A DNA stretch of 12,524 bases from Candidatus Schekmanbacteria bacterium RIFCSPLOWO2_02_FULL_38_14 (GCA_001790855.1 MGDH01000006.1:1-12524); one strand, 5' to 3'. Shown: positions 1 to 7,190, counted from the stretch's first letter. Notes: a model not told the origin generated them from the sequence alone. Made by a program: numbers and translations.

Positions 1-709
1 TAATTCTAAAATGTCTCCCTACCTTCAAAAGGTTTATATCATTTAACCTGACATTTTCCTGATGCTCAAAAAGGTCTTTAAGCCTTCTTGAAAAATTCAC
101 ATCAGTCAGAAGACATCCGCCTCCCGGACAGGGATAATCTCCTACATCCAGCTCTCCGGCGAGAAACATCTGTTCCTTTCTTGACCTTCCGCTTATTCTG
201 AGAAGCTTTTCCCTGTCAACCATCCCTTCTTTTTCAGGAACAGTTGTTTCAAAGAGCTTGGCAGAAAGGGGCCTGAGGACATACCCCTTCAACCCGCTTT
301 CCTTGTCGATTAAATTAAGAGTATCCCTCCTTTGGGACATTGGTCTTTGCTCAAGCACCTCTCCTGTTATAATAAAAGATGCTCCTATCTCCTCCATATA
401 CTCCTTAGCCTTTTTGTGCATGAAAATCCTGCAGTCAATGCATGGATTCATGTTTCTTCCATAACCATGTTTTGGTTTTCTTACAATATCAATATATTCC
501 ATTCCCAACGATATAATTTTTATCTCTACCCCAAACTCCTCTGCAACCCTTTTTGCTTCGTTCCTGCAGCTTTTTCTCCTTGAAGAACAGCAGCAAAAAG
601 GAGTAACAAAATTTAAACAGTGGACATCAATCCCCTGCTCAACCATCATCTTGACAGCAAGGGTGCTGTCAAGTCCTCCTGATAAAAGAGCAATTGCCTT
701 TACTGCCAA
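1..709 (-). CDS. PP-loop tRNA thiolation-type protein (ThiI/MnmA-like), 3' end cut by window edge
   Basis: The reading frame starts at a TTG (709-707) preceded nine bases away by AGGAGG (719-724) and stays open to the left edge, so at least 236 residues are present and the C-terminus is missing. The N-terminus has the ATP-pyrophosphatase P-loop LLSGGLDSTLA at about residues 8-18. Further motifs are a Cys cluster PFCCCS, NPCIDCRIF, GEVLEQRPMSQRRD and DYPCPGGGCLLTD, which mark the ThiI-AANH/COG0482-type family often named tRNA thiouridylase-like. Family knowledge suggests adenylation of a tRNA uridine and sulfur transfer through the conserved cysteines; the exact modified base is not known. It lies downstream of dxr on the same strand, separated by a heptamer array, and may be co-transcribed. 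The family call is firm, the substrate is not. Confidence 0.85.
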   Translation of the reverse strand, partial: MAVKAIALLSGGLDSTLAVKMMVEQGIDVHCLNFVTPFCCCSSRRKSCRNEAKRVAEEFGVEIKIISLGMEYIDIVRKPKHGYGRNMNPCIDCRIFMHKKAKEYMEEIGASFIITGEVLEQRPMSQRRDTLNLIDKESGLKGYVLRPLSAKLFETTVPEKEGMVDREKLLRISGRSRKEQMFLAGELDVGDYPCPGGGCLLTDVNFSRRLKDLFEHQENVRLNDINLLKVGRHFRI

Positions 710-739
710 ATCTGTAACCCTCCTTTAAAAACTCCAATA

Positions 740-830
740 AAATCCAAATGTCAAAATCCAAATATCAAAAAAATGTCAAATTTTTAAATGCAAATAATTA
801 TTTTCGTTATTTGAACTTTGTCATTTGACA
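740..830. repeat. Heptamer array with inverted arms (A/T family, copy 1)
   Basis: The gap between dxr and the PP-loop gene carries 7-bp periodic units. The left arm (740-778) reads AAATCCA, AATGTCA, AAATCCA, AATATCA and so on. The right arm (810-830) reads TTTGAAC, TTTGTCA, TTTGACA, the opposite orientation, so TGTCAAA faces TTTGACA. The arms could fold into an imperfect A/T-rich stem. The right arm ends eight bases before the dxr stop codon. Function is unknown; it could act as a weak transcript end or be a decayed mobile repeat. Confidence 0.6.
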
Positions 831-837
831 TTAAAAA

Positions 838-1995
838 TTAGTTCCCAATCAGTTCTCTTGCAAATCTCCGTGCCCATAAATCAGCCTCAAGGACATCATC
901 AAGTTTGTTGATTTTTTTGTTCCTGTGATTCTTCATTGCAGTTTTCACAACTGCAGGAATTTCTTTGAAAGAGATTTTTTTATTCAGGTAAGCTATTACT
1001 GCTTCTTCATTTGACGCATTCAGCACAGCGGGCATTGTCCCGCCTTTTTTTCCGGCTTCATATGCCAGGGCAATGCAGGGAAATTTATTAAGGTCCGGTT
1101 TAAAAAAAGTAAGTTTTTTCTGTTTCGCAAGGTTTAAGCTTGGCAGAGAATTTGGAAGTCTTTCAGGGTATCCAAGAGCAAGAGAAATCGGTATCCTCAT
1201 ATCAGGAATTCCAAGCTGAGCCACAACAGAACCATCAACATATTCCACCATAGAATGAATTATGCTCTCAGGGTGAACAAGCACATTAATCTTGTCCATA
1301 TCAATATCAAAAAGCCACTTAGCCTCAATAGCCTCAAGTCCCTTGTTCATCATATTTGCGCAGTCTATTGTGATTTTTTTCCCCATCTTCCAGTTTGGAT
1401 GCTTCAGCGCCTGCTCAGGTGTTACATTCTCCATCACCCTTTTCGGAGTATTAAAAAATGGCCCTCCGGAAGCTGTAAGTATTACTCTTTTTATATCCTC
1501 CTTTCTGTGACCCTCGATTGACTGGAATATAGCACTGTGTTCGCTGTCTATTGGAAGGATTTTAACCTTTTTCTTTTTAGCCTCTCTAGTGATTAAATCT
1601 CCGCCAATTACCATCGATTCTTTGTTTGCGAGAGCAACATCTTTTCCTGCTTTTATCCCGTAGTAAGTCGGGATTAAACCAACCGCTCCGACAATTGCTG
1701 ATACAATCAGGTCAACTTCAGGATTTTCAGCAATTCTGTTCAACCCCTCAACTCCTGAAAATATTTTTCCGTTGCGGATTTTTTTCTTCAGTTTTTCTGC
1801 CATCTCATCATCATACAGCGCAACTTCTTTTGGCTTGAAGGTTTTAATCTGCCTTTCAAAAAGTGAGATATTTCTGTTTGCGCCAAGACCTATGACTTCA
1901 AATTTTTCAGGAAACCTTGAAATCACATCAAGGACATTTACTCCAATAGAACCGGTAGAGCCTAAGATGGATACTCTTTTTTTCTTTCTCGTCAC
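838..1995 (-). CDS. dxr: 1-deoxy-D-xylulose 5-phosphate reductoisomerase
   Basis: This cytoplasmic enzyme makes 2-C-methyl-D-erythritol 4-phosphate from DXP with NADPH, the first committed step of the MEP isoprenoid pathway. The 385 residues match the usual family length. Residues 12-18 are the NADPH-binding GSTGSIG. The active-site segments follow in order: ANKESMV, DSEHSAIFQ, LTASGGPF, HPNWKMGKKITIDCANMMNK and VHPESIIHSMVEY, so the metal-binding Asp/Glu and substrate-binding residues look intact. Translation starts at a GTG with AGGAG nine bases upstream. The gene lies between the CitE-like gene and the PP-loop gene on the same strand; heptamer arrays fill both gaps, so an operon is possible but not proven. 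In many bacteria dxr sits next to cdsA or rseP; that context is absent here. Confidence 0.97.
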   Translation of the reverse strand: MTRKKKRVSILGSTGSIGVNVLDVISRFPEKFEVIGLGANRNISLFERQIKTFKPKEVALYDDEMAEKLKKKIRNGKIFSGVEGLNRIAENPEVDLIVSAIVGAVGLIPTYYGIKAGKDVALANKESMVIGGDLITREAKKKKVKILPIDSEHSAIFQSIEGHRKEDIKRVILTASGGPFFNTPKRVMENVTPEQALKHPNWKMGKKITIDCANMMNKGLEAIEAKWLFDIDMDKINVLVHPESIIHSMVEYVDGSVVAQLGIPDMRIPISLALGYPERLPNSLPSLNLAKQKKLTFFKPDLNKFPCIALAYEAGKKGGTMPAVLNASNEEAVIAYLNKKISFKEIPAVVKTAMKNHRNKKINKLDDVLEADLWARRFARELIGN

Positions 1996-2054
1996 TTATT
2001 GCTTCTCCTACCTCTGTGCTTTGCCACAAATTGATATAACCAAAGACAGATAAG

Positions 2055-2197
2055 TTCAAATGTCAAAATCCAAATGTCAAATCAATACCAAAATTCAAAT
2101 GTTCAAAATTCAAAAAAGTTCTTTGACTTCCTTTAATACCATTTTGAATTTCGGATTTAGGATTTCTTTTGAACTTTGAGCTTCGGCATTTGACATT
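2055..2197. repeat. Heptamer array with inverted arms (A/T family, copy 2)
   Basis: This fills most of the gap between the CitE-like gene and dxr. The left arm (2055-2082) has in-phase units TTCAAAT, GTCAAAA, TCCAAAT, GTCAAAT, continuing less regularly to about 2117. The right arm (2142-2195) has TTTTGAA, TTTCGGA, TTTAGGA, then TTTGAAC, TTTGAGC, TTCGGCA, TTTGACA. It ends with CATTTGACATTAAA (2187-2200), the same 14 bases that end copy 1 (822-835), and again lies just before the stop codon of the minus-strand gene to the right. Confidence 0.6.
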
Positions 2198-2216
2198 AAA
2201 CTATATTTTCCCTTTC

Positions 2217-3092
2217 TTAAACAATCCCTGCCTTTTGGGCAATGGTCAGTGTTCTTTTTGCTGTTTCAACATGAAGCCTTTCAACAAGCTGTCCGTCAAC
2301 AACTGTTGCGCCAATTCCCTTAGCCTCAGCCTCTTTGAAAGCCTCTATTGCCTTTTTTGCAAATTCAACATCTTCCTTTGTTGGTGTGAAAATCTCATTG
2401 ACCGGCTTAATCTGCGCAGGATGGATAACAGATTTTCCGTCATATCCCATATTCCGCACTATCTTTGTATGGTAGATTAGTCCCTCTTCATCCTTGACAT
2501 TAAAGTAAGGGGAATCAATTGCATCTATGCCTGCGATTCTTGCTGCAATAACCATCCTGTTCAGAGGATATATGAGTTCAAGGCGCTCTTTTGTTATCTT
2601 TCCCCTTGTTTCCTTTGTATAGTCGGCAGCGCCAAAGAGCATTGCCTTTAGCCTCTTGCTGCTTGATGCAATACCCTCTATATTTACTATTGCAAGAGGA
2701 GTCTCTATCATTGCAAGGAGATAAATTTTATCCTTATCAATTCCGCATTCTTTTTCAGCAACATCAACCAGAGCCTCAACCTCCTTTACATCTTCAGCGC
2801 TGTTAACCTTTGGAATAACCAACCCGTCAGGTTTTGCTCCAACAACAGCCTTGATGTCATCCCTGCCAAAAGGAGTCGATATGGCATTTATTCTTACATT
2901 CCTTTCCTTATCTCCAAAATCCAAACTCTTCAAAGCGCTGACAACCGTTTTTCTGGCAGCCTCTTTTTGAGATAAAGCCACAGCATCTTCAAGGTCAATG
3001 ATAAGCGAATCAGCCTCAAGCCCTTTTGCCTTCTCAAGCATTTTCATGCTTGAACCCGGAATATACAGCATACTTCTCCGTAATCTCTCCAC
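2217..3092 (-). CDS. HpcH/HpaI aldolase/citrate lyase (CitE-like) CoA-ester lyase
   Basis: This 291-residue protein belongs to the CitE/malyl-CoA lyase TIM-barrel family, which cleaves or forms C-C bonds of CoA esters such as malyl-, citramalyl- or citryl-CoA using Mg2+. Visible motifs are RRSMLYIPG near the N-terminus, DSLIIDLEDAV (Mg/acid region), AMIETPLAIVNIEGIA with the metal-binding Glu, LFGAADYTKETRG with the metal-binding Asp, and GKSVIHPAQI near the C-terminus. The start is placed at GTG 3092 because GGAGGG (3100-3105) sits seven bases upstream; the GTG at 3107 would use the ribosome binding site itself as codons. No citF or citD neighbour is seen, so a stand-alone malyl/citramalyl-CoA-type lyase is likelier than the beta subunit of citrate lyase. 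It is divergent from serS. The exact substrate is unknown. Confidence 0.88.
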   Translation of the reverse strand: MERLRRSMLYIPGSSMKMLEKAKGLEADSLIIDLEDAVALSQKEAARKTVVSALKSLDFGDKERNVRINAISTPFGRDDIKAVVGAKPDGLVIPKVNSAEDVKEVEALVDVAEKECGIDKDKIYLLAMIETPLAIVNIEGIASSSKRLKAMLFGAADYTKETRGKITKERLELIYPLNRMVIAARIAGIDAIDSPYFNVKDEEGLIYHTKIVRNMGYDGKSVIHPAQIKPVNEIFTPTKEDVEFAKKAIEAFKEAEAKGIGATVVDGQLVERLHVETAKRTLTIAQKAGIV

Positions 3093-3249
3093 TTTAAAAC
3101 CCTCCACAAAAATTTATAAATATTATTCAAAAACCATTAATGACAGAATCATCTTTTAATTTATACCGCTTTTTAAGATATTTAAAAACTGATTTCAAGA
3201 AAAATATAGGAAGTTAGTCTCCTGAAAACCCTTTTCCTCCAAAAAAAAG

Positions 3250-3278
3250 TTGACGGGACAGAATGAGAGTGGTATTTC
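3250..3278 (+). promoter_or_regulatory. Probable sigma70 promoter of serS
   Basis: TTGACG (3250-3255) and TATTTC (3273-3278) are separated by exactly 17 bases. Transcription would start near 3285, about 35 bases before the serS start codon used here. This argues against translation starting at the upstream ATG at 3263, which lies inside the promoter spacer. Confidence 0.5.
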
Positions 3279-3319
3279 AAAGGGAAATTTATCGAATTTG
3301 TAACCAATGGAAAAACTTT

Positions 3320-4597
3320 ATGCTTGATTTAAAATATTTAAGAGAAAACTTCGATTCTGGCAAAAGGGAAATTGAAAAGAGAGGAAACTGTCCTGCCCTT
3401 GACGAGTTTATTAAAGTTGACCATCAGCGAAGAACTATTCTTCAGGAAGTCGAAGGGTTAAAGTTCATCAGGAACAAGACCTCTGATTTTATTGGAAAGC
3501 TTAAAAAGGAAGGGCAGAATGCTGAAGAACATATAAAAGGGATGAAAGATGTTTCAGACAAGATAAAGAGGATGGATGATGAGCTGAAGTTAATTGAAGA
3601 AAAGGAAAACAATCTCCTTTTAAATATACCAAACATTCCTCATCAGTCAGTTCCTTTTGGAAAAAGCTCAGATGAAAACACCGAGATTCGTAAATGGGGA
3701 GAAAAACCTGTATTCAAATTCAAGCCAAAAGACCATCAGGAGATTGGTACAAATCTTGAAATACTCGATTTTGAAAGGAGTGCAAAGATAAGCGGTTCAA
3801 GGTTTTGCCTTTACAGAAAATCAGGAGCTCTCCTTGAAAGAGCATTAATGAACTTTATGCTTGACTTGCACACTAAAGAAAACAATTATATAGAAGTTTT
3901 ACCTCCCTTTCTGGTAAACCCTGACAGCATGAGGGGAACAGGTCAGCTTCCTAAATTCGAAGAGGACCTGTTCAAGATAGAAGGCGGAAATTATTACCTT
4001 ATTCCAACTGCTGAAGTCCCTGTTACAAACATTCACAGAAATGAGATTTTAAGAGAGGAAGAGCTTCCTTTATATTATACAGCATTTACTCCCTGCTTCA
4101 GGAGGGAAGCAGGAACATACGGAAAGGAAACAAAAGGCCTGATAAGGCAGCATCAGTTTAACAAGGTTGAGTTGGTAAAGATTGTAAAACCTGAAGGCTC
4201 TTACGATGAACTTGAAAGACTTACTAATGACGCTGAAAAAGTCCTTCAGCGCCTGAATTTGCATTACAGGGTTATTTCACTTTGTGCTGGTGACCTCGGA
4301 TTTTCATCAGCAAAGACTTATGACATTGAGGTGTGGCTACCTTCAGAGTCAAAATATGTTGAAATATCATCCTGCAGTAACTTCGAGGATTTTCAGGCAA
4401 GGCGTGCAGAAATCAAATACCGGAAAAAGGACAACAACAAGGTTGAATTTGTTTATACGCTCAACGGTTCAGGGCTTGCAATTGGAAGAACAGTTGTTGC
4501 AATCATTGAAAATTATCAGGAAGAAGACGGCTCAGTAAATATTCCTGAAACCCTGATTTCATATATGGGAGGAATTAAAAAAATCAGCAGGCAATAG
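3320..4597 (+). CDS. serS: Seryl-tRNA synthetase
   Basis: Class II synthetase charging tRNA-Ser (and tRNA-Sec where present) in the cytoplasm. The start at ATG 3320 gives [10 protein letters not shown], the normal SerS N-terminus, and 425 residues, the usual length; a weak GGA (3309-3311) lies eight bases upstream. An in-frame ATG at 3263 would add 19 residues unlike the family and falls within the putative promoter. Residues about 25-105 are a charged, heptad-rich tRNA-binding helical arm. The catalytic core shows TAEVPVTN (serine recognition), motif 2 [10 protein letters not shown] followed by KGLIRQHQF, and motif 3 [19 protein letters not shown]. Two serine tRNA genes follow within 0.8 kb on the same strand. 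The upstream leader is too short for a T-box. Confidence 0.97.
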   Translation: MLDLKYLRENFDSGKREIEKRGNCPALDEFIKVDHQRRTILQEVEGLKFIRNKTSDFIGKLKKEGQNAEEHIKGMKDVSDKIKRMDDELKLIEEKENNLLLNIPNIPHQSVPFGKSSDENTEIRKWGEKPVFKFKPKDHQEIGTNLEILDFERSAKISGSRFCLYRKSGALLERALMNFMLDLHTKENNYIEVLPPFLVNPDSMRGTGQLPKFEEDLFKIEGGNYYLIPTAEVPVTNIHRNEILREEELPLYYTAFTPCFRREAGTYGKETKGLIRQHQFNKVELVKIVKPEGSYDELERLTNDAEKVLQRLNLHYRVISLCAGDLGFSSAKTYDIEVWLPSESKYVEISSCSNFEDFQARRAEIKYRKKDNNKVEFVYTLNGSGLAIGRTVVAIIENYQEEDGSVNIPETLISYMGGIKKISRQ

Positions 4598-4614
4598 GAA
4601 ATAGATTGTATATT

Positions 4615-4635
4615 TAAAAGAAAGCTTTTATTTTT
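4615..4635 (+). terminator. Weak A/T-rich terminator after serS
   Basis: TAAAAG (4615-4620) pairs with CTTTTA (4625-4630) across an AAAG loop and is followed by five T. The stem is short and has only one G-C pair, so termination would be inefficient; read-through into the serine tRNAs is possible. Confidence 0.35.
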
Positions 4636-4652
4636 CATTATAAATGCTCAAA

Positions 4653-4680
4653 CTGACAGCTATTGGCTATGAGCTATCAG
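4653..4680 (+). repeat. Heptamer array 1 (YTATNNG), upstream of tRNA-Ser(UGA)
   Basis: Four uninterrupted 7-bp units: CTGACAG, CTATTGG, CTATGAG, CTATCAG. They have the orientation YTATNNG on the plus strand and run directly up to the hairpin that abuts the tRNA gene. An upstream TTTTTCATTATAA (4631-4643) recurs before the next tRNA array at 5212-5224. Confidence 0.65.
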
Positions 4681-4681
4681 T

Positions 4682-4698
4682 ATTCGCCGAAGGCGAAT
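4682..4698. repeat. Perfect small palindrome/hairpin at the 5' edge of tRNA-Ser(UGA)
   Basis: ATTCGCCGAAGGCGAAT is a perfect 7-bp inverted repeat around GAA, ending three bases before the tRNA. No T run follows, so it is not a standard terminator. It resembles small dispersed extragenic palindromes. It could affect 5' processing of the tRNA precursor; this is inference. Confidence 0.6.
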
Positions 4699-4701
4699 CC
4701 A

Positions 4702-4789
4702 GGAGGGATGGCCGAGTGGTTGAAGGCGGCGGTCTTGAAAACCGTTTCCCGGTAATCCCGGGACGTGGGTTCGAATCCTACTCCCTCCG
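4702..4789 (+). tRNA. tRNA-Ser(UGA)
   Basis: An 88-base class II tRNA. The acceptor GGAGGGA (4702-4708) pairs with TCCCTCC (4782-4788), with discriminator G4789 as expected for serine. The anticodon loop CTTGAAA holds TGA at 4736-4738. A long variable arm is present (CCCGG pairing with CCGGG) and the T-loop contains GTTCGAATC. The CCA end is not encoded and must be added. It reads UCN codons, mainly UCA. It lies downstream of serS, between heptamer arrays. Confidence 0.97.
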
Positions 4790-4799
4790 TTAAAACTAA

Positions 4800-4834
4800 C
4801 TTATGACTTATAACCTATGACTGATAACTATCAG
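4800..4834 (-). repeat. Heptamer array 2 (inverted orientation), between tRNA-Ser(UGA) and the four-helix-bundle gene
   Basis: Five contiguous in-phase units on the plus strand: CTTATGA, CTTATAA, CCTATGA, CTGATAA, CTATCAG. Most read CNNATRA, that is TYATNNG on the minus strand, the orientation opposite to array 1. The array begins after AAAACTAAC, which also follows the second serine tRNA, and ends five bases before the start codon at 4840. Confidence 0.65.
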
Positions 4835-4839
4835 GGATT

Positions 4840-5193
4840 ATGGAATTGTTCAGATTTTTGGGATGGCAGGTTTATAAAGATGCAAAAGAACTATTCCAAC
4901 TTGTGTACAAGGTTGTTTCAAAACTCCCAAAGGATATAAGATTTGAACTGGGTAGCCAAATAATCAGGTCTTCTTTTTCTGTCATACTAAATATTGCTGA
5001 AGGTAGCGGAAAGAATTCAGACAAAGATCTAAATAGATATTTAGATATTTCTATTGGCTCATTAAGTGAAACAGTGGCAGGAATGGATGTTCTCCATGAT
5101 AACCATTTTATAAATAAAGAGGATTTTAATCTGGTAGCTAAAAGTGCTGAGAGTATTTCTAAACAATTGGGCGGGTTTAAGAAAAAATTATAA
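4840..5193 (+). CDS. Four-helix-bundle protein (23S rRNA intervening-sequence/Avd-like family)
   Basis: A 117-residue, Lys/Arg-rich, all-helical protein with the hallmarks of the S23/TIGR02436 four-helix-bundle family. It has an aromatic-rich first helix (LGWQVYKDAKELFQLVYK), then SQIIRSSFSVILNIAEGSG with the family signature NIAEG at 51-55, and YLDISIGSLSET around 67-78. Relatives are encoded inside 23S rRNA intervening sequences, and the diversity-generating-retroelement accessory protein Avd shares the fold; these bind nucleic acid as pentamers in Avd. Here the gene is not in an rRNA but between two tRNA-Ser genes, bounded on the left and right by heptamer arrays in inverted orientation. 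The ribosome binding site is weak (AGGG three bases before ATG), and an array lies where a promoter would be. Function is unknown; a role tied to the surrounding repeats is inference. Confidence 0.88.
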   Translation: MELFRFLGWQVYKDAKELFQLVYKVVSKLPKDIRFELGSQIIRSSFSVILNIAEGSGKNSDKDLNRYLDISIGSLSETVAGMDVLHDNHFINKEDFNLVAKSAESISKQLGGFKKKL

Positions 5194-5218
5194 AATCATA
5201 GACAACTGACATTTTTCA

Positions 5219-5300
5219 TTATAAGTCATCAGTCAAAAGTTATTTGTTATAGGTTATCCATCATGGGTCATAAATTAGGTTATTAGTTATTAGTTATAGG
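5219..5300 (+). repeat. Heptamer array 3 (TTATNNG), upstream of tRNA-Ser(GCU)
   Basis: Eleven 7-bp units in phase apart from one 5-base unit (TTAGG, 5275-5279). Examples are TTATAAG, TCATCAG, TTATTTG, TTATAGG, TCATGGG and two TTATTAG. All read TTATNNG-like on the plus strand, the same orientation as array 1 and opposite to array 2. The array starts within TTTTTCATTATAA (5212-5224) and ends ten bases before the tRNA. Confidence 0.7.
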
Positions 5301-5309
5301 TTAATGTTT

Positions 5310-5399
<90 letters not shown>

Positions 5400-5410
5400 T
5401 TTAAAACTAA

Positions 5411-5513
5411 CCTGTAACTTATAACTTATGACTAATGACTCTTAAATTATAGTCAAATAGTTATAGGTTATCAGTTATAAGTTAGTTATAAGTTATTGGT
5501 TATCTGTTATTGG
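5411..5513. repeat. Heptamer array 4, two inverted arms without a gene between them
   Basis: The left arm (5411-5438) has CCTGTAA, CTTATAA, CTTATGA, CTAATGA. After about 22 irregular bases, the right arm (5461-5513) has TTATAGG, TTATCAG, TTATAAG, TTAG, TTATAAG, TTATTGG, TTATCTG, TTATTGG. The arms can base-pair. The layout is that of arrays 2 and 3 without the four-helix-bundle gene. The last two units (5500-5513) lie inside the pilZ-type gene and supply its stop codon. It also sits at a convergent tRNA/CDS end and could help transcription stop. Confidence 0.7.
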
Positions 5514-5892
5514 AGTTTTTAAGGTAGGTCTGGAGAACCTTGTGGTTTCCATTTTTTGATTCAAGAAACTCAATCCCTATAATATATTTAATTCTTCCCT
5601 CTTCCTTAATATCTACAACCCATCTCGGTTTCCCAAAGGCTTTTACGTTTTTGAAATGAGGGAATAAATCTATTTCCATCCCTAGAAGTTCCTTGTCCTC
5701 TTTGAAAGGAGTTTTAATTGGTGCTATTCCTGTTTTAATACATATTCCTCCATCTGAAATGTCTTTGGATACACCCTCTGCGAGTTCTGAGGCATTCCTT
5801 TCCTTATCAATATTTTTTCCTTTTATAACCCAATACCTGAGAGGGAGGTCAACTGACATTCTCTCCATTTTTCTCTTTTCAGAAAATGGCAT
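5500..5892 (-). CDS. PilZ-domain protein
   Basis: A 130-residue single-domain protein. R7-K-M-E-R11 is the RxxxR motif and D44-I-S-D-G-G49 the (D/N)xSxxG motif, the two c-di-GMP-binding signatures of PilZ. The middle and C-terminal part (KAFGKPRWVVDI, YIIGIEFLE) has the usual beta-barrel pattern. It probably senses c-di-GMP in the cytoplasm; the output partner is unknown. The start ATG 5892 has GGAGA about five bases upstream. The last residues (NSNNR) and the stop codon are encoded by a heptamer array that has run into the gene, so the original C-terminus may have been changed. Divergent from apbE. Confidence 0.85.
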   Translation of the reverse strand: MPFSEKRKMERMSVDLPLRYWVIKGKNIDKERNASELAEGVSKDISDGGICIKTGIAPIKTPFKEDKELLGMEIDLFPHFKNVKAFGKPRWVVDIKEEGRIKYIIGIEFLESKNGNHKVLQTYLKNSNNR

Positions 5893-5948
5893 AATATCTC
5901 CATTTATCTGGAAATTATTCCTTACTTAATTTAAATTTTTACAACGTA

Positions 5949-5978
5949 ACTATATCTTATCTATATTTTAAATATCAA
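5949..5978 (-). promoter_or_regulatory. Possible promoter of the PilZ gene
   Basis: On the minus strand TTGATA (5978-5973) and TATAGT (5954-5949) are 18 bases apart, upstream of the PilZ start. The region is very A/T-rich, so chance matches are easy. Confidence 0.35.
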
Positions 5979-6023
5979 TAAAATTTTAATAGAATTTTAA
6001 TTCATCCTTATAAATCAATATCA

Positions 6024-6052
6024 TTGACATTATCTTATTTGAAATCTATTGT
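6024..6052 (+). promoter_or_regulatory. Probable sigma70 promoter of apbE
   Basis: A consensus TTGACA (6024-6029) is followed after 17 bases by TATTGT (6047-6052), with transcription expected near 6059, about 23 bases before the apbE ATG. Confidence 0.55.
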
Positions 6053-6081
6053 GATAAAAATTTTAAGTTTTTTGAATAATT

Positions 6082-7137
6082 ATGTTCTGGCGCTTTAATT
6101 ATTTTAAATCTTTTTCAAAATTATTTTTTACTTGCATTGCAGTCTCATCTTTTTTATTTTTTGGCAAAACCATTCATCCCTCATTCTCTGACGACTCTCT
6201 GTTTAGTTTCAAAAAATTTGTAATGGGGGTTGAAGTTGAACTTATATTAAGAGACAGCAATGAAAGCCACGCCCAGAAAGCATCTGAATCTGCCTTTGCA
6301 GAGATGACAAGACTTGACGGAATCCTGAGCAACTGGAAGGAGAACAGCGAAATATCAGAAATTAACCGTTCACAGGAAGGAAAATGGGTTCCTGTTTCAA
6401 AAGAACTCTTTGAAGTCATCTCCAAGGGCATGGATGTTTCTAAATCTACAGGAGGTGCTTTTGATATCACAGTTGGGAGACTCCTGCACCTGTGGGGATT
6501 CTATACCAGTTCTCCTCAAAAACCATTAAAAGAAGAAATAGATAAAGCCCTGAACTCTGTTGGTTATAAACTGATAGAGCTTGACACTGAAAAACATTCA
6601 CTGTTTTTCAAAAAACCCGGACTGGAAATTGACCTTGGAGGAATTGCAAAGGGGTATATTATTGAAAAAGGGTTTGATGTGCTTAAAACCTTTGGTATTA
6701 AAGCTGGACTTATAAATGGAAGCGGAGACATTTATGTATGGGGGAAAAAAAGCGGTGATAAACTCTGGAACATTGCTGTTGAAGACCCGCTTGACAGGGA
6801 AAAACCTTTAACAATTCTTCCTGTAACAGACACCGCAATATTCACCTCAGGAGATTATGAGAGAAGGTTTGTTGAAGAAGATGGTGTCTTCCATCATATT
6901 CTTGACCCTAAGACAGGAATGCCTGCAGGCAAATGCCGCGGTGTTACTGTTATAGGCAAGAGTATTAATAGTGTAAACGGTCTGTCTTCTGCTGTTTTTG
7001 CACTGGGCCCTGAAAAAGGGATTTCATTCATAGAAAAACTTAATGATGCGGAGGCTGTTGTCTTTGATGCTGATGGGAAGGTTATTCTGAGCAAAGGATT
7101 CAAAAAGAGGTACCCGGATGCCCGTCTGAGCAGATAG
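6082..7137 (+). CDS. apbE: FAD:protein FMN transferase
   Basis: ApbE family enzyme that moves FMN from FAD onto Thr/Ser of target proteins (for example RnfG/RnfD or NqrB/C) outside the cytoplasmic membrane. The 351 residues begin with a signal sequence: basic WRFNYFKSFSK, then the hydrophobic LFFTCIAVSSFLFFG. The family motifs follow: KFVMGVEVEL, FDITVGRLLHLWGF, EIDLGGIAKGYIIEKG, GLINGSGDIYVWG, TSGDYERRF and HHILDPKTGMPA. The Mg2+ site usually written DxxxT is N299-G-L-S-S303 here, a conservative change whose effect is uncertain. No lipobox is clear, so a cleaved or anchored signal is possible. No strong Shine-Dalgarno is seen before ATG 6082. No covalent-FMN acceptor such as rnfG lies in the window, so the substrate is elsewhere. 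Confidence 0.95.
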   Translation: MFWRFNYFKSFSKLFFTCIAVSSFLFFGKTIHPSFSDDSLFSFKKFVMGVEVELILRDSNESHAQKASESAFAEMTRLDGILSNWKENSEISEINRSQEGKWVPVSKELFEVISKGMDVSKSTGGAFDITVGRLLHLWGFYTSSPQKPLKEEIDKALNSVGYKLIELDTEKHSLFFKKPGLEIDLGGIAKGYIIEKGFDVLKTFGIKAGLINGSGDIYVWGKKSGDKLWNIAVEDPLDREKPLTILPVTDTAIFTSGDYERRFVEEDGVFHHILDPKTGMPAGKCRGVTVIGKSINSVNGLSSAVFALGPEKGISFIEKLNDAEAVVFDADGKVILSKGFKKRYPDARLSR

Positions 7138-7148
7138 GCATATAAATA

Positions 7149-7180
7149 AAATTCTAAATCCTAAATCCTAAATAATGTCA
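7149..7180 (+). repeat. Heptamer run (A/T family, copy 3)
   Basis: AAATTCT, AAATCCT, AAATCCT and then AAATAATGTCA follow the apbE stop, again with a 7-bp period and the TGTCAAA ending of the other A/T arrays. It lies just upstream of the frameshifted split-barrel relic. No typical terminator is seen after apbE. Confidence 0.5.
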
Positions 7181-7190
7181 AAATACAAGA

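Noticed and set aside
258-583. Two overlapping plus-strand ORFs
   Set aside because: They are antisense to the PP-loop gene, which has clear family motifs on the minus strand.
2169-2480. Cys-rich plus-strand ORF of 103 codons
   Set aside because: Antisense to the 3' end of the CitE-like gene and an intergenic repeat; the composition reflects the opposite strand.
3108-3319. T-box riboswitch before serS
   Set aside because: The predicted transcript leader is only about 35 bases, and no T-box-like conserved sequence or terminator/antiterminator pair was seen.
4840-5193. A 23S rRNA intervening sequence
   Set aside because: The protein belongs to that family, but no rRNA sequence flanks it; the neighbours are tRNA genes.
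5219-5300. CRISPR-like array
   Set aside because: Units are contiguous 7-mers with no unique spacers of 25-40 bases and no cas genes nearby.
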